DNA from: Leptospiraceae bacterium
Lineage (GTDB): Bacteria; Spirochaetota; Leptospiria; Leptospirales; Leptonemataceae
DNA: 64,000 nucleotides
Reading direction: 5' to 3'
Assembly: GCA_026005135.1 (NCBI GenBank)
Contig: BPKM01000005.1
Span: 161,190-225,189 of the forward strand
This document shows positions 46,333 through 56,403 of this stretch, piece after piece (position 1 is the stretch's first letter; the number at the start of each line of letters is the position of its first letter). The notes under the pieces were generated by a model. That model was not told the origin of the DNA. It did not search any database and saw only the letters and a list, made by a program, of their open reading frames with translations. A program made the translations under genes and the position numbers.

Positions 46333-47393
46333 ATATCATTATAATGAATTTCTATAGCATTATACATACTTTTATAATCAGCTATATCTTTAAAAGCAAT
46401 ATCATATGCTGTACCATGATCGGGACTTGTTCTAAGAAATGGTAAACCAAATGTAAGATTAATTCCTTCCCTACCTACCAAGGTTTTAAAAGGTATTAAA
46501 CCTTGGTCATGATAACAGGCTAAAATTAAATCATATTTTTGAAGTTTTTCCGGTAAAAATAAAGAATCAGCAGAAAAGGGACCATCAATAGGGACCTTAG
46601 CTCTTTTTAATTTCTGAACAAAAGGTATAATATATTCTTTTTCTTCATTTCCTATATATCCATTATCACCTGCATGGGGATTTAAACCACAAATCGCCCA
46701 TTCCTTTTTAAATATTTTTTTATGATTTAATTCTTTAAATAAAGTAATAAATGAAGGATTATTAAGTATCTTTTTTAATTCACTGGATACTTTTTTTAAT
46801 GGTATATGTTCTGTTAAAGGGATGACAGAAAAAAATGAAGAATACATAATCATAATTACATTACATTGAAATCTTTTTGCTAAATATCCAGTATGGCCTC
46901 GAAAATTGGGTTCTATTTTTGCTATCCATTCTTTTGAGACAGGTGCTGTAACCAAACCTTTACAACCATATAATTTTATGAATTGTATAGCTTTTTTTAA
47001 AGCTTCTATTGATAATTTACCTGATTGTTTGGTAGGATATGTTTTATTATAATTTCCAATTTGGTATATAAATAAAGCATTTGTATCTGGTTTTGAAAGA
47101 TTTTCTAAAATTTTAAATTCTTTTTCGCTCCAATCTTTAAATAAATAGATTTCCCAATCTTTTAATTCTAAAAATAACTTTTCTATTTCTTCATTGGAAG
47201 AATTAAAAAAATAAAAGATTCTTAAATTTTGATATTTTATTCCAAGATCAGATAAAGATTTTCTTATTATTTCTGGTGCAATACTTGCTGGATCTCCTCC
47301 CGTAATAAATAAAAAGTCTTTAAGTAAAGAATCAGCCAGACTTTTTTCCAAATAATTTCTCTTCTGATAAATTGTCTTTTTCGTACTCAGCAT
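46323..47393 (-). CDS. pdxA: 4-hydroxythreonine-4-phosphate dehydrogenase (PdxA)
   Basis: A 356-residue PdxA. FITGGDPASIAPEIIRKSL is the N-terminal substrate loop (usual GDPxGIGPE). It has metal-binding His in GHTGYLAKRF, CGLNPHAGDNGYIG, and CYHDQGLIPFKTLVG, and a final RTSPDHGTAYDIA. It oxidises 4-phosphohydroxy-L-threonine in pyridoxal phosphate synthesis, downstream of PdxB. The start is uncertain: ATG 47393 overlaps the bactofilin gene by 62 bp and gives about 25 extra residues; TTG 47351 is an alternative. Confidence 0.9.
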   Translation of the reverse strand: MLSTKKTIYQKRNYLEKSLADSLLKDFLFITGGDPASIAPEIIRKSLSDLGIKYQNLRIFYFFNSSNEEIEKLFLELKDWEIYLFKDWSEKEFKILENLSKPDTNALFIYQIGNYNKTYPTKQSGKLSIEALKKAIQFIKLYGCKGLVTAPVSKEWIAKIEPNFRGHTGYLAKRFQCNVIMIMYSSFFSVIPLTEHIPLKKVSSELKKILNNPSFITLFKELNHKKIFKKEWAICGLNPHAGDNGYIGNEEKEYIIPFVQKLKRAKVPIDGPFSADSLFLPEKLQKYDLILACYHDQGLIPFKTLVGREGINLTFGLPFLRTSPDHGTAYDIAFKDIADYKSMYNAIEIHYNDIWS

Positions 47394-47763
47394 ATATATA
47401 ATCTTTTGCAGAATGTTTTAAATCGTTGGAAATCATACATCTACCTTCTAAAATAACACCATTTTGAATAACTAATTCTGGTGTAGTTATATCTCCAAGA
47501 ATTCTTGCTGTAGGCATAAGCATTACTCTATTTTTCGCATAAATATTGCCTATTACAATACCTTCAACAATTACAGTAGATGCAGTTATATTGGTTTTTA
47601 CTTTACCAGTAGCTCCTATATATAATTGATCAGCCTGAAGGGATTTACCTTCAAATTTTCCATCAATTTTTAAAGAACCATTAATATAAAATCTTCCACT
47701 AAAATAGGAATTTTCCCCGATGGTTGAATTGGTAACATCAACTGTTGGTTTTACAATAGCCAT
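47332..47763 (-). CDS. bactofilin (BacA/DUF583 family)
   Basis: A 143-residue bactofilin. A short N-terminal tail and GENSYFSGRFYINGSLKIDGKFEG lead into a right-handed beta-helix with repeating short strands (LYIGATGKVKTNITASTVIVEGIVIGNIYAKNRVMLM, then LEGRCMI). SD AGAGGT precedes ATG 47763. Bactofilins polymerise into filaments on the inner membrane and shape cells; in Leptospira they contribute to helical form. A charged tail follows the helix. Confidence 0.9.
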   Translation of the reverse strand: MAIVKPTVDVTNSTIGENSYFSGRFYINGSLKIDGKFEGKSLQADQLYIGATGKVKTNITASTVIVEGIVIGNIYAKNRVMLMPTARILGDITTPELVIQNGVILEGRCMISNDLKHSAKDYIYAEYEKDNLSEEKLFGKKSG

Positions 47764-47791
47764 AATTCATACCTCTTATTATATTCTTTTA

Positions 47792-48619
47792 TCAGAATTT
47801 TTTTTGTTTAAAATCTGGTAAATTGATTTTTTTTATAATAAATTGCATTAAGCTAATAAATTCTACCAGTGCTGCACGTATTGTATAGCCATTTAATAAA
47901 CTTGCATCTTCAAATTGAGGGTCAAAAACTATTTTATCATCAGGATTCTTAATTACAGAACTTCTTTTATCGAGTTCCTCCAATAGACGGGATAAAAAAT
48001 CTTTAACCTTTTTAAAAAAATCATTAACATTGATTAAAAAAACACGAATTTGTTTATTTTTCATTTTATATAATTGATCTCGAAAATCTGGATTTTCTGC
48101 TAATGCATAATCTTCTATTGTTTCTATTAATGATTTTAATTCTCTTATCACCTCATCAAATTCCAAACGAAGGGATTGTCTTTCCTGAGAATGAGTAAAA
48201 TCTAAATGTATATGTTGTTCTGCCAATATTGGCCAGTACTCTTTTTGTAAAAATTCAATTGCACTATATATAAAATTGATTTCTGGATCATTACAATGAG
48301 GTGATGCTTTTTTTAAGGGAAGTTTTATATCCCAGGAGACATCGCGTTTTTCTTCTTCTGTTGTGATCGATAATTTCTGTTGTTCATGCTGAGGTGGTTT
48401 ATTTATATTCGTATACTGAAAAATTCTTCTTTCTAATTCTTCTATTGTTTCCTTAGCTGGATCAAAATCTGGAACAATTGTTTGTAATTTCTTTATATAT
48501 TTATATAAATCTTTTTTTACACGCTCCACCTGTTGTTTATTAGGAGAAGTCCTAATAATTATTTGCATACTTTTTATAAATTTAATTAGTTTTTCCAATT
48601 CTTCTTTTTGTGTACTCAT
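47792..48619 (-). CDS. helical cytoplasmic protein of unknown function, upstream of bactofilin
   Basis: A 275-residue charged, helix-rich protein with no signal peptide or membrane segment. Repeated Leu/Lys/Glu heptads occur near 1-60 and 165-225 (coiled-coil-like). It starts 2 bp before the end of the next upstream gene's region and lies 29 bp before bactofilin, so it may share its transcript and possibly its cell-shape role. I do not recognise a family. Confidence 0.55.
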   Translation of the reverse strand: MSTQKEELEKLIKFIKSMQIIIRTSPNKQQVERVKKDLYKYIKKLQTIVPDFDPAKETIEELERRIFQYTNINKPPQHEQQKLSITTEEEKRDVSWDIKLPLKKASPHCNDPEINFIYSAIEFLQKEYWPILAEQHIHLDFTHSQERQSLRLEFDEVIRELKSLIETIEDYALAENPDFRDQLYKMKNKQIRVFLINVNDFFKKVKDFLSRLLEELDKRSSVIKNPDDKIVFDPQFEDASLLNGYTIRAALVEFISLMQFIIKKINLPDFKQKKF

Positions 48620-48620
48620 A

Positions 48621-50015
48621 TTATTCTTCTATCAAACCATTATATTTCTTTATTTTTATATCAATATAATTTTTCTTTATTATATCGGAATTAGGATAAT
48701 CTTTATATAGATGATTCATTCTAAAAATAACCAGAGGATGTGGATTTCCTTTATACAATTTTAAACTTATAAATGGCTTATATTTTTCGTAAAATAGGCC
48801 AATTAATGATCGGAATAACGGTTCAAAACCAGCATAATATAAAATCTTCTTTCTATATTTATATAAAATAAATAAAACACATAAAATAATTTCTTCATGA
48901 CTTATATCCATTGGATTATGTTCAAAAAAACCTTTTATGAATTTATTTTTAAGATTCTCATTATGGATAAAATTTTCAAGTTTTAACCATATTATATCAG
49001 AATTTATCATATAATCATTTTTATCCTGATTCCATTCTATACCTAATAGTAAAATGTCTTCAAAATAATAACATAATAATTGATAATAATCATATAAATT
49101 AAATTCAAAATATAGATGATGAATATAATTTAAAATTACTTCTTTATCTGGTCTTTTTAAATTAATAAAAAAATCCATTTTTTTATATGCTTCCTCTAAG
49201 GAATAAATTTGTAAATCCTTATGGTTTAAATATTTAACAACATTCCATTTATGATGTTTTAATAATATTAAACTTAATTTAAGATTCCAGCTATTACAAT
49301 ACTCTTGATGAAATTGAAATGATTCATTTTTTTTTGTCCATAAATAAAATTGAATAGATGTATAAATATTACCAGAAGCAAGAAAATTTGTTAAAAACCA
49401 GTTATTTAATAAAATTTTTTTATAATCATCAAAACGTTTTGACCATTCAACATAATTATTTTTTAATTGTTCAGAAAAGTACAATCTTTCTTTTAAGATA
49501 TCAAAATTTTTTTTAAAATAAAGTAAAAATAACGTATCACTATTAAATAAGGAAAGTATTTCTTTTGAATAAACTTTATCAAAAAAATTATAATAATATT
49601 GATAATCCAAACATTCCTTAGAAATTAAATAAGAAACTAAAAAAATAAAATCATTTACTTTCTTTTTTTTATAAAGTTCAATAAAAATCTGAAATATTTT
49701 TCTTCCAGATCCAATAAATAAATAATAACGTATCATTGGAATAATAATATCTTCATAATTTAAACTTTCTTCTAAATGAGAATAAAAATAATCAAATGTA
49801 AAATTTAATTGTTTAAGCTTTTCTTTTATTATATCTATAGATAAAAGAGTATAAGGTTTAAATAAAATACTAATATCTCGATTTATAACATATTCTATAC
49901 TTTGAATTGGCGAAATAACAATAAAATCAAATATTTCGTTATCAATTCTTATATAAGGTTTTAATTCTATTTGAAATTTCTTATAAATTTCTTTAAAATC
50001 CAGACTTACTTGCAT
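48621..50015 (-). CDS. large helical protein of unknown function
   Basis: A 464-residue protein rich in Tyr, Phe, Leu and Lys, without a signal peptide or clear membrane segment. Helical pairs may form a TPR-like or solenoid fold (for example KIFQIFIELYKKKKVNDFIFLVSYLI), but no canonical TPR consensus can be read. First gene of a possible minus-strand series (this gene, the 275-residue protein, bactofilin, pdxA). Divergent from the transglycosylase gene. Confidence 0.55.
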   Translation of the reverse strand: MQVSLDFKEIYKKFQIELKPYIRIDNEIFDFIVISPIQSIEYVINRDISILFKPYTLLSIDIIKEKLKQLNFTFDYFYSHLEESLNYEDIIIPMIRYYLFIGSGRKIFQIFIELYKKKKVNDFIFLVSYLISKECLDYQYYYNFFDKVYSKEILSLFNSDTLFLLYFKKNFDILKERLYFSEQLKNNYVEWSKRFDDYKKILLNNWFLTNFLASGNIYTSIQFYLWTKKNESFQFHQEYCNSWNLKLSLILLKHHKWNVVKYLNHKDLQIYSLEEAYKKMDFFINLKRPDKEVILNYIHHLYFEFNLYDYYQLLCYYFEDILLLGIEWNQDKNDYMINSDIIWLKLENFIHNENLKNKFIKGFFEHNPMDISHEEIILCVLFILYKYRKKILYYAGFEPLFRSLIGLFYEKYKPFISLKLYKGNPHPLVIFRMNHLYKDYPNSDIIKKNYIDIKIKKYNGLIEE

Positions 50016-50124
50016 GAACGAATTACATAATATTTTTTTTTATAAAAATATCAATTCTTTTTTAAATATTTACATTTAAAACAAAAATAGATTGATTTAT
50101 ACCTTTATGTTTACGATATGGTAA

Positions 50125-52419
50125 GTGTGCTCAAAAATTCATAAAATTATCTATTTGATGATTTTAATTTCTTTCTATTCCCTTTATGCAATAGATTCTG
50201 AATTATTATATTATTTTCGCTCCTCTCAATGGAAATCAATCATTAATTTTTTTAAAAAACAAACTCCAATTAATAAGGAACATAATTTTATTTTTGCAAA
50301 GGCTTTGGAATTGGAAAAAGAAAATAATAAAAATATTGATTATAAAGAAATCATAAAACTATATCTTCTTTCTTCTGGTATTGAATGTACTAATCAAATC
50401 ATATCCTGCCTGTACTCTTACAAAAATGTTGATGGAATCATAAGTAATTTTTCTCTTTTAAAAGCCCATAATATTGCAAAAGAAAATAATGATATTGAAC
50501 TACAACTGGCTATTCTCCTTAAAGGCGATTATAATCAAAATGATATTATTACAAAAACATTATTTCGAGAATTGATCCAGTATACTTTTAATTATTACCA
50601 AAAAATATCAGAAAATTATATTTCGTATATATTTTATTTAATTGATCATAAAAAAAACCTCTTAACACCTTTAAGTAGTTATTATATAGCAAAATTATAT
50701 AAAAACAAAAATTTATATAATAAAGCATTTGAATATTATTTTTATGCTGCTTTAAATACACAAGCAGAATGGTTATTAAAAGCAATTGCACAGGATATTA
50801 AAGAAAATCTAAATCAATTACCATATCAATATTATCGTGATTTAACAGCATTTTATTTTGATAAAGAAATTATTGAGAAACTAAAAAAATTTAGTTATTT
50901 TCAAATTATACAAACAACCAATGTAAATAGAATCTATTATGACGGCAGATATTTTATAGAAGAAAGAGAATGGGATTATCTTTATCAATTAGCAAATCGT
51001 GGTTATAGTTTTTTATCCCAGAATCCAGACATTTTAGAAAGCTGGTTAAAACAATGTTATGAAGACAAACAATATGATTTTATTTATAAAATAATAAAAA
51101 TATTTCAACATGTTAAGTTTTATAATGAAAATATCTGGAAAATATATATTAATTCCATAGAAAAACTTTCACAAAATAACAACGATTATAAAGAAATATT
51201 TTTTTACGAAATTTTAGAATATTTAAATTATTTTCATTACGACATAGAAGCATACGATTATTTAATGAATTTTTTAATAATTCAAAATGATCCAGAAAAT
51301 ACAGAAAAATATCAATATGCTAATAAAAAATTCTGGGACGAAGCATTTAAAAAAATGCCTCATCAAACCGAATCTGGAAGATTTTTTTATTGGTTATATC
51401 GATATTATAAATTTTATTTAAAGAATTATGAATTATCAGAAATGATTAAAGAAAATTTTTATTATTTTGCACCAGGTAGTTATTATATACAGACAATATG
51501 GGATGAAATAAAAAAAGATACAAAATATCAAGATTACAAATCCGATTGGGATAAAGTAAATTCCTTAGTAGAATATTATCGCTGGATTGTAAAATACGGA
51601 TATAATGATCAAGCATTATATTTTTTAAGTTCCAAAAAATTAAACTATTTTTATAATGCAAAAGCAGTCCAGCTACAGGATTTTTTATTAGAGAATGAAA
51701 TTAATATTCCTTCTGAAATTATTTTTTTATTTCGTTATGGCGAATATCAATTAGGTCTTGAAATGTTTAAAGAATATTATAAAGAACGTTTAACAAAAAT
51801 TGATTATTATAAATACTTAGTAATAGCAGGTCAAAGAAGCGAAAGTCCATTTATTGAAGTTTATTTTTTAAGACAGCTACTTCGGATATTAAATATACCA
51901 GAAGATCCTTTTACATTACCTCCCTATTTATTAAAGCGATTATATCCCAGACCTTATAGAGAAATCGTTAAAAAATACGAAAAAGAATATAATATTCACG
52001 AAGACTATATTTATGCCTTAATGAGACAGGAAAGTATGTTTCGAGAAGATGCTATCAGTCGTTCTGGTGCAAAAGGTTTAATGCAAATTATGCCTCAAAC
52101 TGGAAAATGGTTAACTTCTAGATTAGGAATAAAAGAGTATAATTTACTTCATCCAGAAATTTCTATACAATTGGGTTCAAAATTTTTTTCTGATCTTTTA
52201 AGAATGTACGAACAGGATTTTCGATGGGCATCTGTTGCCTATAATGGTGGACCGGGGAATTTACGTAAATGGAAAAAGAAATATTATCATGGAGATTTTA
52301 ATTATTTTTTAGAAATATTACCAGTAAAAGAAAGTAGGAATTATTGCAGAAAAACTTATCAAAATTTTATCCATTATAAAATTTCCAGAATATTATATGA
52401 TGAAGGGATGAGAGAGTAG
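50125..52419 (+). CDS. soluble lytic murein transglycosylase (Slt-like)
   Basis: A 764-residue protein. An N-terminal signal peptide (IHKIIYLMILISFYSLYA) is followed by a long helical solenoid (about 25-590) and a C-terminal SLT domain: YIYALMRQESMFREDAISRSGAKGLMQIMPQTG with the catalytic Glu near 635, and SVAYNGGPGNLRKWKK near 710. It cleaves peptidoglycan to 1,6-anhydromuropeptides in the periplasm. The start is GTG 50125. The superhelical domain is long, as in Slt70. Confidence 0.85.
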   Translation: MCSKIHKIIYLMILISFYSLYAIDSELLYYFRSSQWKSIINFFKKQTPINKEHNFIFAKALELEKENNKNIDYKEIIKLYLLSSGIECTNQIISCLYSYKNVDGIISNFSLLKAHNIAKENNDIELQLAILLKGDYNQNDIITKTLFRELIQYTFNYYQKISENYISYIFYLIDHKKNLLTPLSSYYIAKLYKNKNLYNKAFEYYFYAALNTQAEWLLKAIAQDIKENLNQLPYQYYRDLTAFYFDKEIIEKLKKFSYFQIIQTTNVNRIYYDGRYFIEEREWDYLYQLANRGYSFLSQNPDILESWLKQCYEDKQYDFIYKIIKIFQHVKFYNENIWKIYINSIEKLSQNNNDYKEIFFYEILEYLNYFHYDIEAYDYLMNFLIIQNDPENTEKYQYANKKFWDEAFKKMPHQTESGRFFYWLYRYYKFYLKNYELSEMIKENFYYFAPGSYYIQTIWDEIKKDTKYQDYKSDWDKVNSLVEYYRWIVKYGYNDQALYFLSSKKLNYFYNAKAVQLQDFLLENEINIPSEIIFLFRYGEYQLGLEMFKEYYKERLTKIDYYKYLVIAGQRSESPFIEVYFLRQLLRILNIPEDPFTLPPYLLKRLYPRPYREIVKKYEKEYNIHEDYIYALMRQESMFREDAISRSGAKGLMQIMPQTGKWLTSRLGIKEYNLLHPEISIQLGSKFFSDLLRMYEQDFRWASVAYNGGPGNLRKWKKKYYHGDFNYFLEILPVKESRNYCRKTYQNFIHYKISRILYDEGMRE

Positions 52420-52474
52420 ATTTTATTGACAACAATTAAAAAATTTAAGTATTGGATAAAATCTTAAATTATAT

Positions 52475-53950
52475 ATGAATTTTACTTCATTTCATTTTTT
52501 AATATTTTTTTTTATAACGTTATTTATTGGGCATTTATTAAGAAATAAAACAAGAAAACTAAGAATATTTTTATTATTAGCATCTTATTACTTTTATGGA
52601 GTTTTTAAACCAGAATATTTATTTTTAATTTTATTATCAACCTTATATGATTATATTGCTGCTTTAGGTATTGAATCTTATCGTAAAAAAAAGCATAAAA
52701 ATCTATTCTATAAGTATTTATCATATATACCAGATAAAATATGGCTCAATATTTCTTTATTTTTAAATCTTTCTTTATTAGGATTTTTTAAATATACAAA
52801 TTTTGGTTTAGAAGTTATTAATGATACTACTGGATTAAAACATACTATATTCTATTTAACCCCACTGGATATAATTTTACCAGTAGGAATTTCATTTTAT
52901 ACGTTTCAATCTCTATCTTATACAATAGATGTATATAGAGGTATTTTAAAAGCAAGAGATAATTTTATCGATTTCGCTTTATATGTTTCTTTTTTCCCTC
53001 AATTAGTTGCAGGACCAATTGTCAGGGCTACTACCTTCTTTAAACAAATGGAATATCCAAAAAAAATCACTTTCGAAGATTATAAAATTGGATTTGCACG
53101 TATCATTACTGGTTTTTTTCGAAAACTTGTACTTGCTGATAATCTTGCACCTCTTGTAAATACAGTATTTGCTAATCCAGAAAACTATCATTTTATTGAT
53201 TTATGGCTTGCTTCTCTTGGATTTGGCTGGCAAATCTATTTTGATTTTGCAGGTTATACAGATATAGCGAGAGGAGTAGCTCGATTTTTCGGTTATGAAT
53301 TTGAAATCAATTTTGCCTATCCTATGGCAGCAAGAAATATTACTGAACACTGGAAACGATGGCATATTTCTTTAACAACATGGCTTAGAGATTATCTTTA
53401 TATTCCCTTAGGTGGTAGTCGCGTTAGCCCTGGTCGTGTTTATTTTAATATATTTATTGTATGGTTAGCAACAGGTATCTGGCATGGAGCAGCCTATCAT
53501 TTTATTGCCTGGGGATTATGGCAATATGTAATGATTGTTATACATAGAAATTATGATGGTTCCAAATTACAATCCTATTTACATACAAAAATTCCTCGCT
53601 TATGGGAAGTAATTGCAAGAATTATTTTATTTTTTAGCTTAAATTTTGGATTTATATGGTTTCGAGCAGAAAATTTAGAAAAAGCAAATTTCATAATTGG
53701 TCGATTATTTGGATTTGATAATATCAATAAATCTCTTTCTTTTGTAAGTGATTATCCAAAATTATTATATCATGACTATATTATGTTTTTAATTTTACTC
53801 TGGTTCTATGAATTTTATATGGATAAAAAAAAGTTAGACTATTTTATAAAAGATAACCAAAAATTAATTTTATTACTTTCGATAATGGTATTTATGATTT
53901 TAATCTTTGCTTCTCCAGATACTCCAAACTTTTTATATTTTCAATTTTAA
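52475..53950 (+). CDS. MBOAT family O-acyltransferase (AlgI-like), second copy
   Basis: A 491-residue protein with about 10-12 membrane helices. It has FFPQLVAGPIVRATTFFKQME, YFDFAGYTDIARGVARFFGYE, EHWKRWHISLTTWLRDYLYIPLGGSRVSPGRVYFN, and the catalytic His in TGIWHGAAYHF (near 335). Unlike the copy at 7142, there is no SGNH partner beside it; the next gene is a START-like protein. A TTGACA lies at 52426-52431, but no good -10 follows at the proper spacing. Confidence 0.9.
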   Translation: MNFTSFHFLIFFFITLFIGHLLRNKTRKLRIFLLLASYYFYGVFKPEYLFLILLSTLYDYIAALGIESYRKKKHKNLFYKYLSYIPDKIWLNISLFLNLSLLGFFKYTNFGLEVINDTTGLKHTIFYLTPLDIILPVGISFYTFQSLSYTIDVYRGILKARDNFIDFALYVSFFPQLVAGPIVRATTFFKQMEYPKKITFEDYKIGFARIITGFFRKLVLADNLAPLVNTVFANPENYHFIDLWLASLGFGWQIYFDFAGYTDIARGVARFFGYEFEINFAYPMAARNITEHWKRWHISLTTWLRDYLYIPLGGSRVSPGRVYFNIFIVWLATGIWHGAAYHFIAWGLWQYVMIVIHRNYDGSKLQSYLHTKIPRLWEVIARIILFFSLNFGFIWFRAENLEKANFIIGRLFGFDNINKSLSFVSDYPKLLYHDYIMFLILLWFYEFYMDKKKLDYFIKDNQKLILLLSIMVFMILIFASPDTPNFLYFQF

Positions 53951-53995
53951 AAATGTACTCGACAAAATAAAAATTCAAATTACAAGGCAAATTAT

Positions 53996-54505
53996 ATGAA
54001 GACAATAGAAATTACACAAGAATTTCCTGTACCCTTAGATGTTTTATTAAAAGCAAGACAAGAACGATATAAACATTTAGATAAATTTCCAGAATTAAAA
54101 AATGTAAAAATCATAGAAGAAACACAGAACGGAAATATTTTACATCAAGTAAGACATATATCAATTGGTGCCTCAGCTCCACCAATATTAGCTCAGGTGC
54201 TTCCCAAAGGTGCAGATACTTTAATAGAAGAATCGGATTTTTATCTTGATACCAATGTTCATAAATTTAAAGTCATTCCTTCTGGTGGAAACGATAATCT
54301 TTTTCTTATAGAGGGAGAATCTATCTATGAGAAAAAAGATGAAAATACTTCTTTAAGGAAATATAAAATTCATATTACAAGCAAAGTATTATTTATTGGA
54401 GGTGCAATAGAAGCAGCCATTGCAGAAATTTATAGTAATTCTTTAAAAAAGGATCAGGAATCAATTAAGCATTTTATAGAACTTTTACAAAAAGAAGAAC
54501 TATGA
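53996..54505 (+). CDS. START/SRPBCC-like protein (DUF2505-type)
   Basis: A 169-residue cytoplasmic protein: [38 protein letters not shown] opens, and a C-terminal long helix ([26 protein letters not shown]) closes a lipid- or ligand-binding fold as in DUF2505 proteins. The function is unknown. It overlaps argB by 4 bp, so the two are coupled. Confidence 0.55.
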   Translation: MKTIEITQEFPVPLDVLLKARQERYKHLDKFPELKNVKIIEETQNGNILHQVRHISIGASAPPILAQVLPKGADTLIEESDFYLDTNVHKFKVIPSGGNDNLFLIEGESIYEKKDENTSLRKYKIHITSKVLFIGGAIEAAIAEIYSNSLKKDQESIKHFIELLQKEEL

Positions 54506-55407
54506 ATACAAAAATTTCTCAACAGACTCGAGCAGAAATTTTATTAGAAGCATTACCCTATATACAAAAATTTCATCAGAAGATTATTGTTATAAAATAT
54601 GGCGGAGCTGCAATGAAAGAACCTCAATTAAGAGAATCTTTTGCCCAGGATGTTGTATTATTAAAATATATTGGTATTCATCCCGTTATTGTTCACGGAG
54701 GAGGACCAAGAATCAATCAACTCTTAGAAAAATTAAATATTACAACAAGATTTATTGATGGTCATAGAGTCACTGACGAAGAAACAATGGAAGTTGTAGA
54801 AATGGTATTATCGGGTTATGTAAATAAAGAAATTGTTTCTTTAATCCAGAAACATGGTGGTAAAGCAATTGGCATTTCTGGAAAAGATGCAAACCTTGCA
54901 CTTGCAAGACCTTTCTTTTTAAAAAAAGAAGATGAATCAGGTAACTCTAAAGAAATATCCTTAGGACAGGTAGGAACAATAGAAAAAATCAATCCAGAAA
55001 TCCTACTGGATTTAATTAAAAATGGATATATTCCTGTTATAGCACCAGTTAGCCCGGATAAAGAAGGTAAAAGTCTCAATATTAATGCAGATACTATGGC
55101 TGGTGCAATAGCCAGTGCCCTTCAATCAGAAAAATTCATTTTATTAACCGATACATCTGGTGTATTACATAACAATCAAGTTTTAACACGATTAACACCA
55201 ATTCGCATTCGAGAACTTATAAGAGAAGGTGTTATAACGGGAGGAATGCTTCCCAAAGTTCAATGTTGCTTAGAAGCATTAGATAAGGGTGTTAAACGAA
55301 CCCATATTATTGATGGAAGAGTACCTCATTCAATTTTAATTGAATTATTTAGCTATGAAGGTATTGGTACAATGATTTCTCAAGATTCTGAAGAAAGTGA
55401 ATATTAA
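54502..55407 (+). CDS. argB: acetylglutamate kinase
   Basis: A 301-residue amino-acid-kinase-fold protein. [11 protein letters not shown] near 27 and [18 protein letters not shown] near 64 bind ATP and substrate. [47 protein letters not shown], and [14 protein letters not shown] complete the family. It catalyses the second step of arginine synthesis. Confidence 0.95.
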   Translation: MNTKISQQTRAEILLEALPYIQKFHQKIIVIKYGGAAMKEPQLRESFAQDVVLLKYIGIHPVIVHGGGPRINQLLEKLNITTRFIDGHRVTDEETMEVVEMVLSGYVNKEIVSLIQKHGGKAIGISGKDANLALARPFFLKKEDESGNSKEISLGQVGTIEKINPEILLDLIKNGYIPVIAPVSPDKEGKSLNINADTMAGAIASALQSEKFILLTDTSGVLHNNQVLTRLTPIRIRELIREGVITGGMLPKVQCCLEALDKGVKRTHIIDGRVPHSILIELFSYEGIGTMISQDSEESEY

Positions 55408-55448
55408 AAAAACCTTGTAATATTTAATATTGAAAAAAATTTGATACT

Positions 55449-55997
55449 ATGCATGCTGTTGACGCAAACTATATAAAAAGTATTATTAGAACAATTCCAG
55501 ATTGGCCAGAAAAAGGTGTAATGTTTCGTGATATAACACCATTATTTCAGGATTCTAAAGCTTTACGTGGTTTTATTGATGCTTTTATTCAACGATACAT
55601 TGATAAAAATATTAATGTAATTGCTGGAATTGATGCACGTGGATTTTTAATTGGAGTAACTGTTGCTTATGCACTAAATATATCATTTGTACCCATTCGT
55701 AAAAAAGGAAAATTACCCTGGAAAACCATTTCTAAAGAATATGAATTAGAATATGGAAAAGAAGAAATAGAAATTCATATTGATGCTTGTAAAAAAGGTG
55801 ACAGAGTTGTTGTTATGGATGATTTAATCGCAACAGGTGGTACAATGTTAGCTGGAATTGAATTGGTTCGACAATTAGGTGGAGAAGTTGTGGAAGCAGC
55901 AGCAATAGTAGATTTGCCAGATCTCGGTGGTTCAAAAAAAATTCAAGAGATAGCTAAGGTTCCTGTTTTTACAATTTGTGCATTTGAAGGCCATTAA
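55449..55997 (+). CDS. apt: adenine phosphoribosyltransferase
   Basis: A 182-residue Apt: [23 protein letters not shown] (near 12), [35 protein letters not shown], and the PRPP-binding [20 protein letters not shown] (near 124). It salvages adenine to AMP. It overlaps the next gene by 20 bp. LOG-type phosphoribohydrolase genes can feed free adenine to this enzyme. Confidence 0.95.
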   Translation: MHAVDANYIKSIIRTIPDWPEKGVMFRDITPLFQDSKALRGFIDAFIQRYIDKNINVIAGIDARGFLIGVTVAYALNISFVPIRKKGKLPWKTISKEYELEYGKEEIEIHIDACKKGDRVVVMDDLIATGGTMLAGIELVRQLGGEVVEAAAIVDLPDLGGSKKIQEIAKVPVFTICAFEGH

Positions 55998-56403
55998 AAT
56001 TTTTATTTTTTTTATATTCGTTATAAATAGTTTACAGGCGAAACCTAAATTAATTTTACCTAATTATCAGGAAGGAAAAAAAATCGTAAATATATTATTA
56101 AAAAATTACTTTCCTATTCCCGAATACGAAGATAAAAATAAATCCTGGGAAATTTTAGAATTTGAACCTAAAAAAAGGATTTTAAGAAAATATTATAAAA
56201 ATTATTATATATTTTATTATCATTATAAAATTAAAATTCCCATATATGATAAAAAGAAAGAAACTATAAATTACAACTATAAAATAATAGACTATCGTAT
56301 AGAAGAAATCTGGCTCCGTGTTTCCAATAATGATCCTAACTGGAGCCTTACATTTTTAAGAGAAGATTTATTACCCGGCAATTTTGCTATTTATATTCAA
56401 TAA
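55978..56403 (+). CDS. small secreted protein of unknown function
   Basis: A 141-residue protein starting at a GTG inside the end of apt. It has a signal peptide ([16 protein letters not shown], cleavage near 21). The mature part is rich in Tyr, Lys and Ile, with basic strands ([18 protein letters not shown]). No recognised domain. Its 3' end overlaps the convergent M3 peptidase gene by 33 bp. Confidence 0.5.
   Translation: MHLKAIKIFIFFIFVINSLQAKPKLILPNYQEGKKIVNILLKNYFPIPEYEDKNKSWEILEFEPKKRILRKYYKNYYIFYYHYKIKIPIYDKKKETINYNYKIIDYRIEEIWLRVSNNDPNWSLTFLREDLLPGNFAIYIQ

Noticed and set aside
52426..52456. Sigma-70-type promoter before the second MBOAT gene
   Set aside because: A perfect TTGACA is present but no acceptable -10 box at 16-18 bp; such boxes are common by chance in AT-rich DNA.
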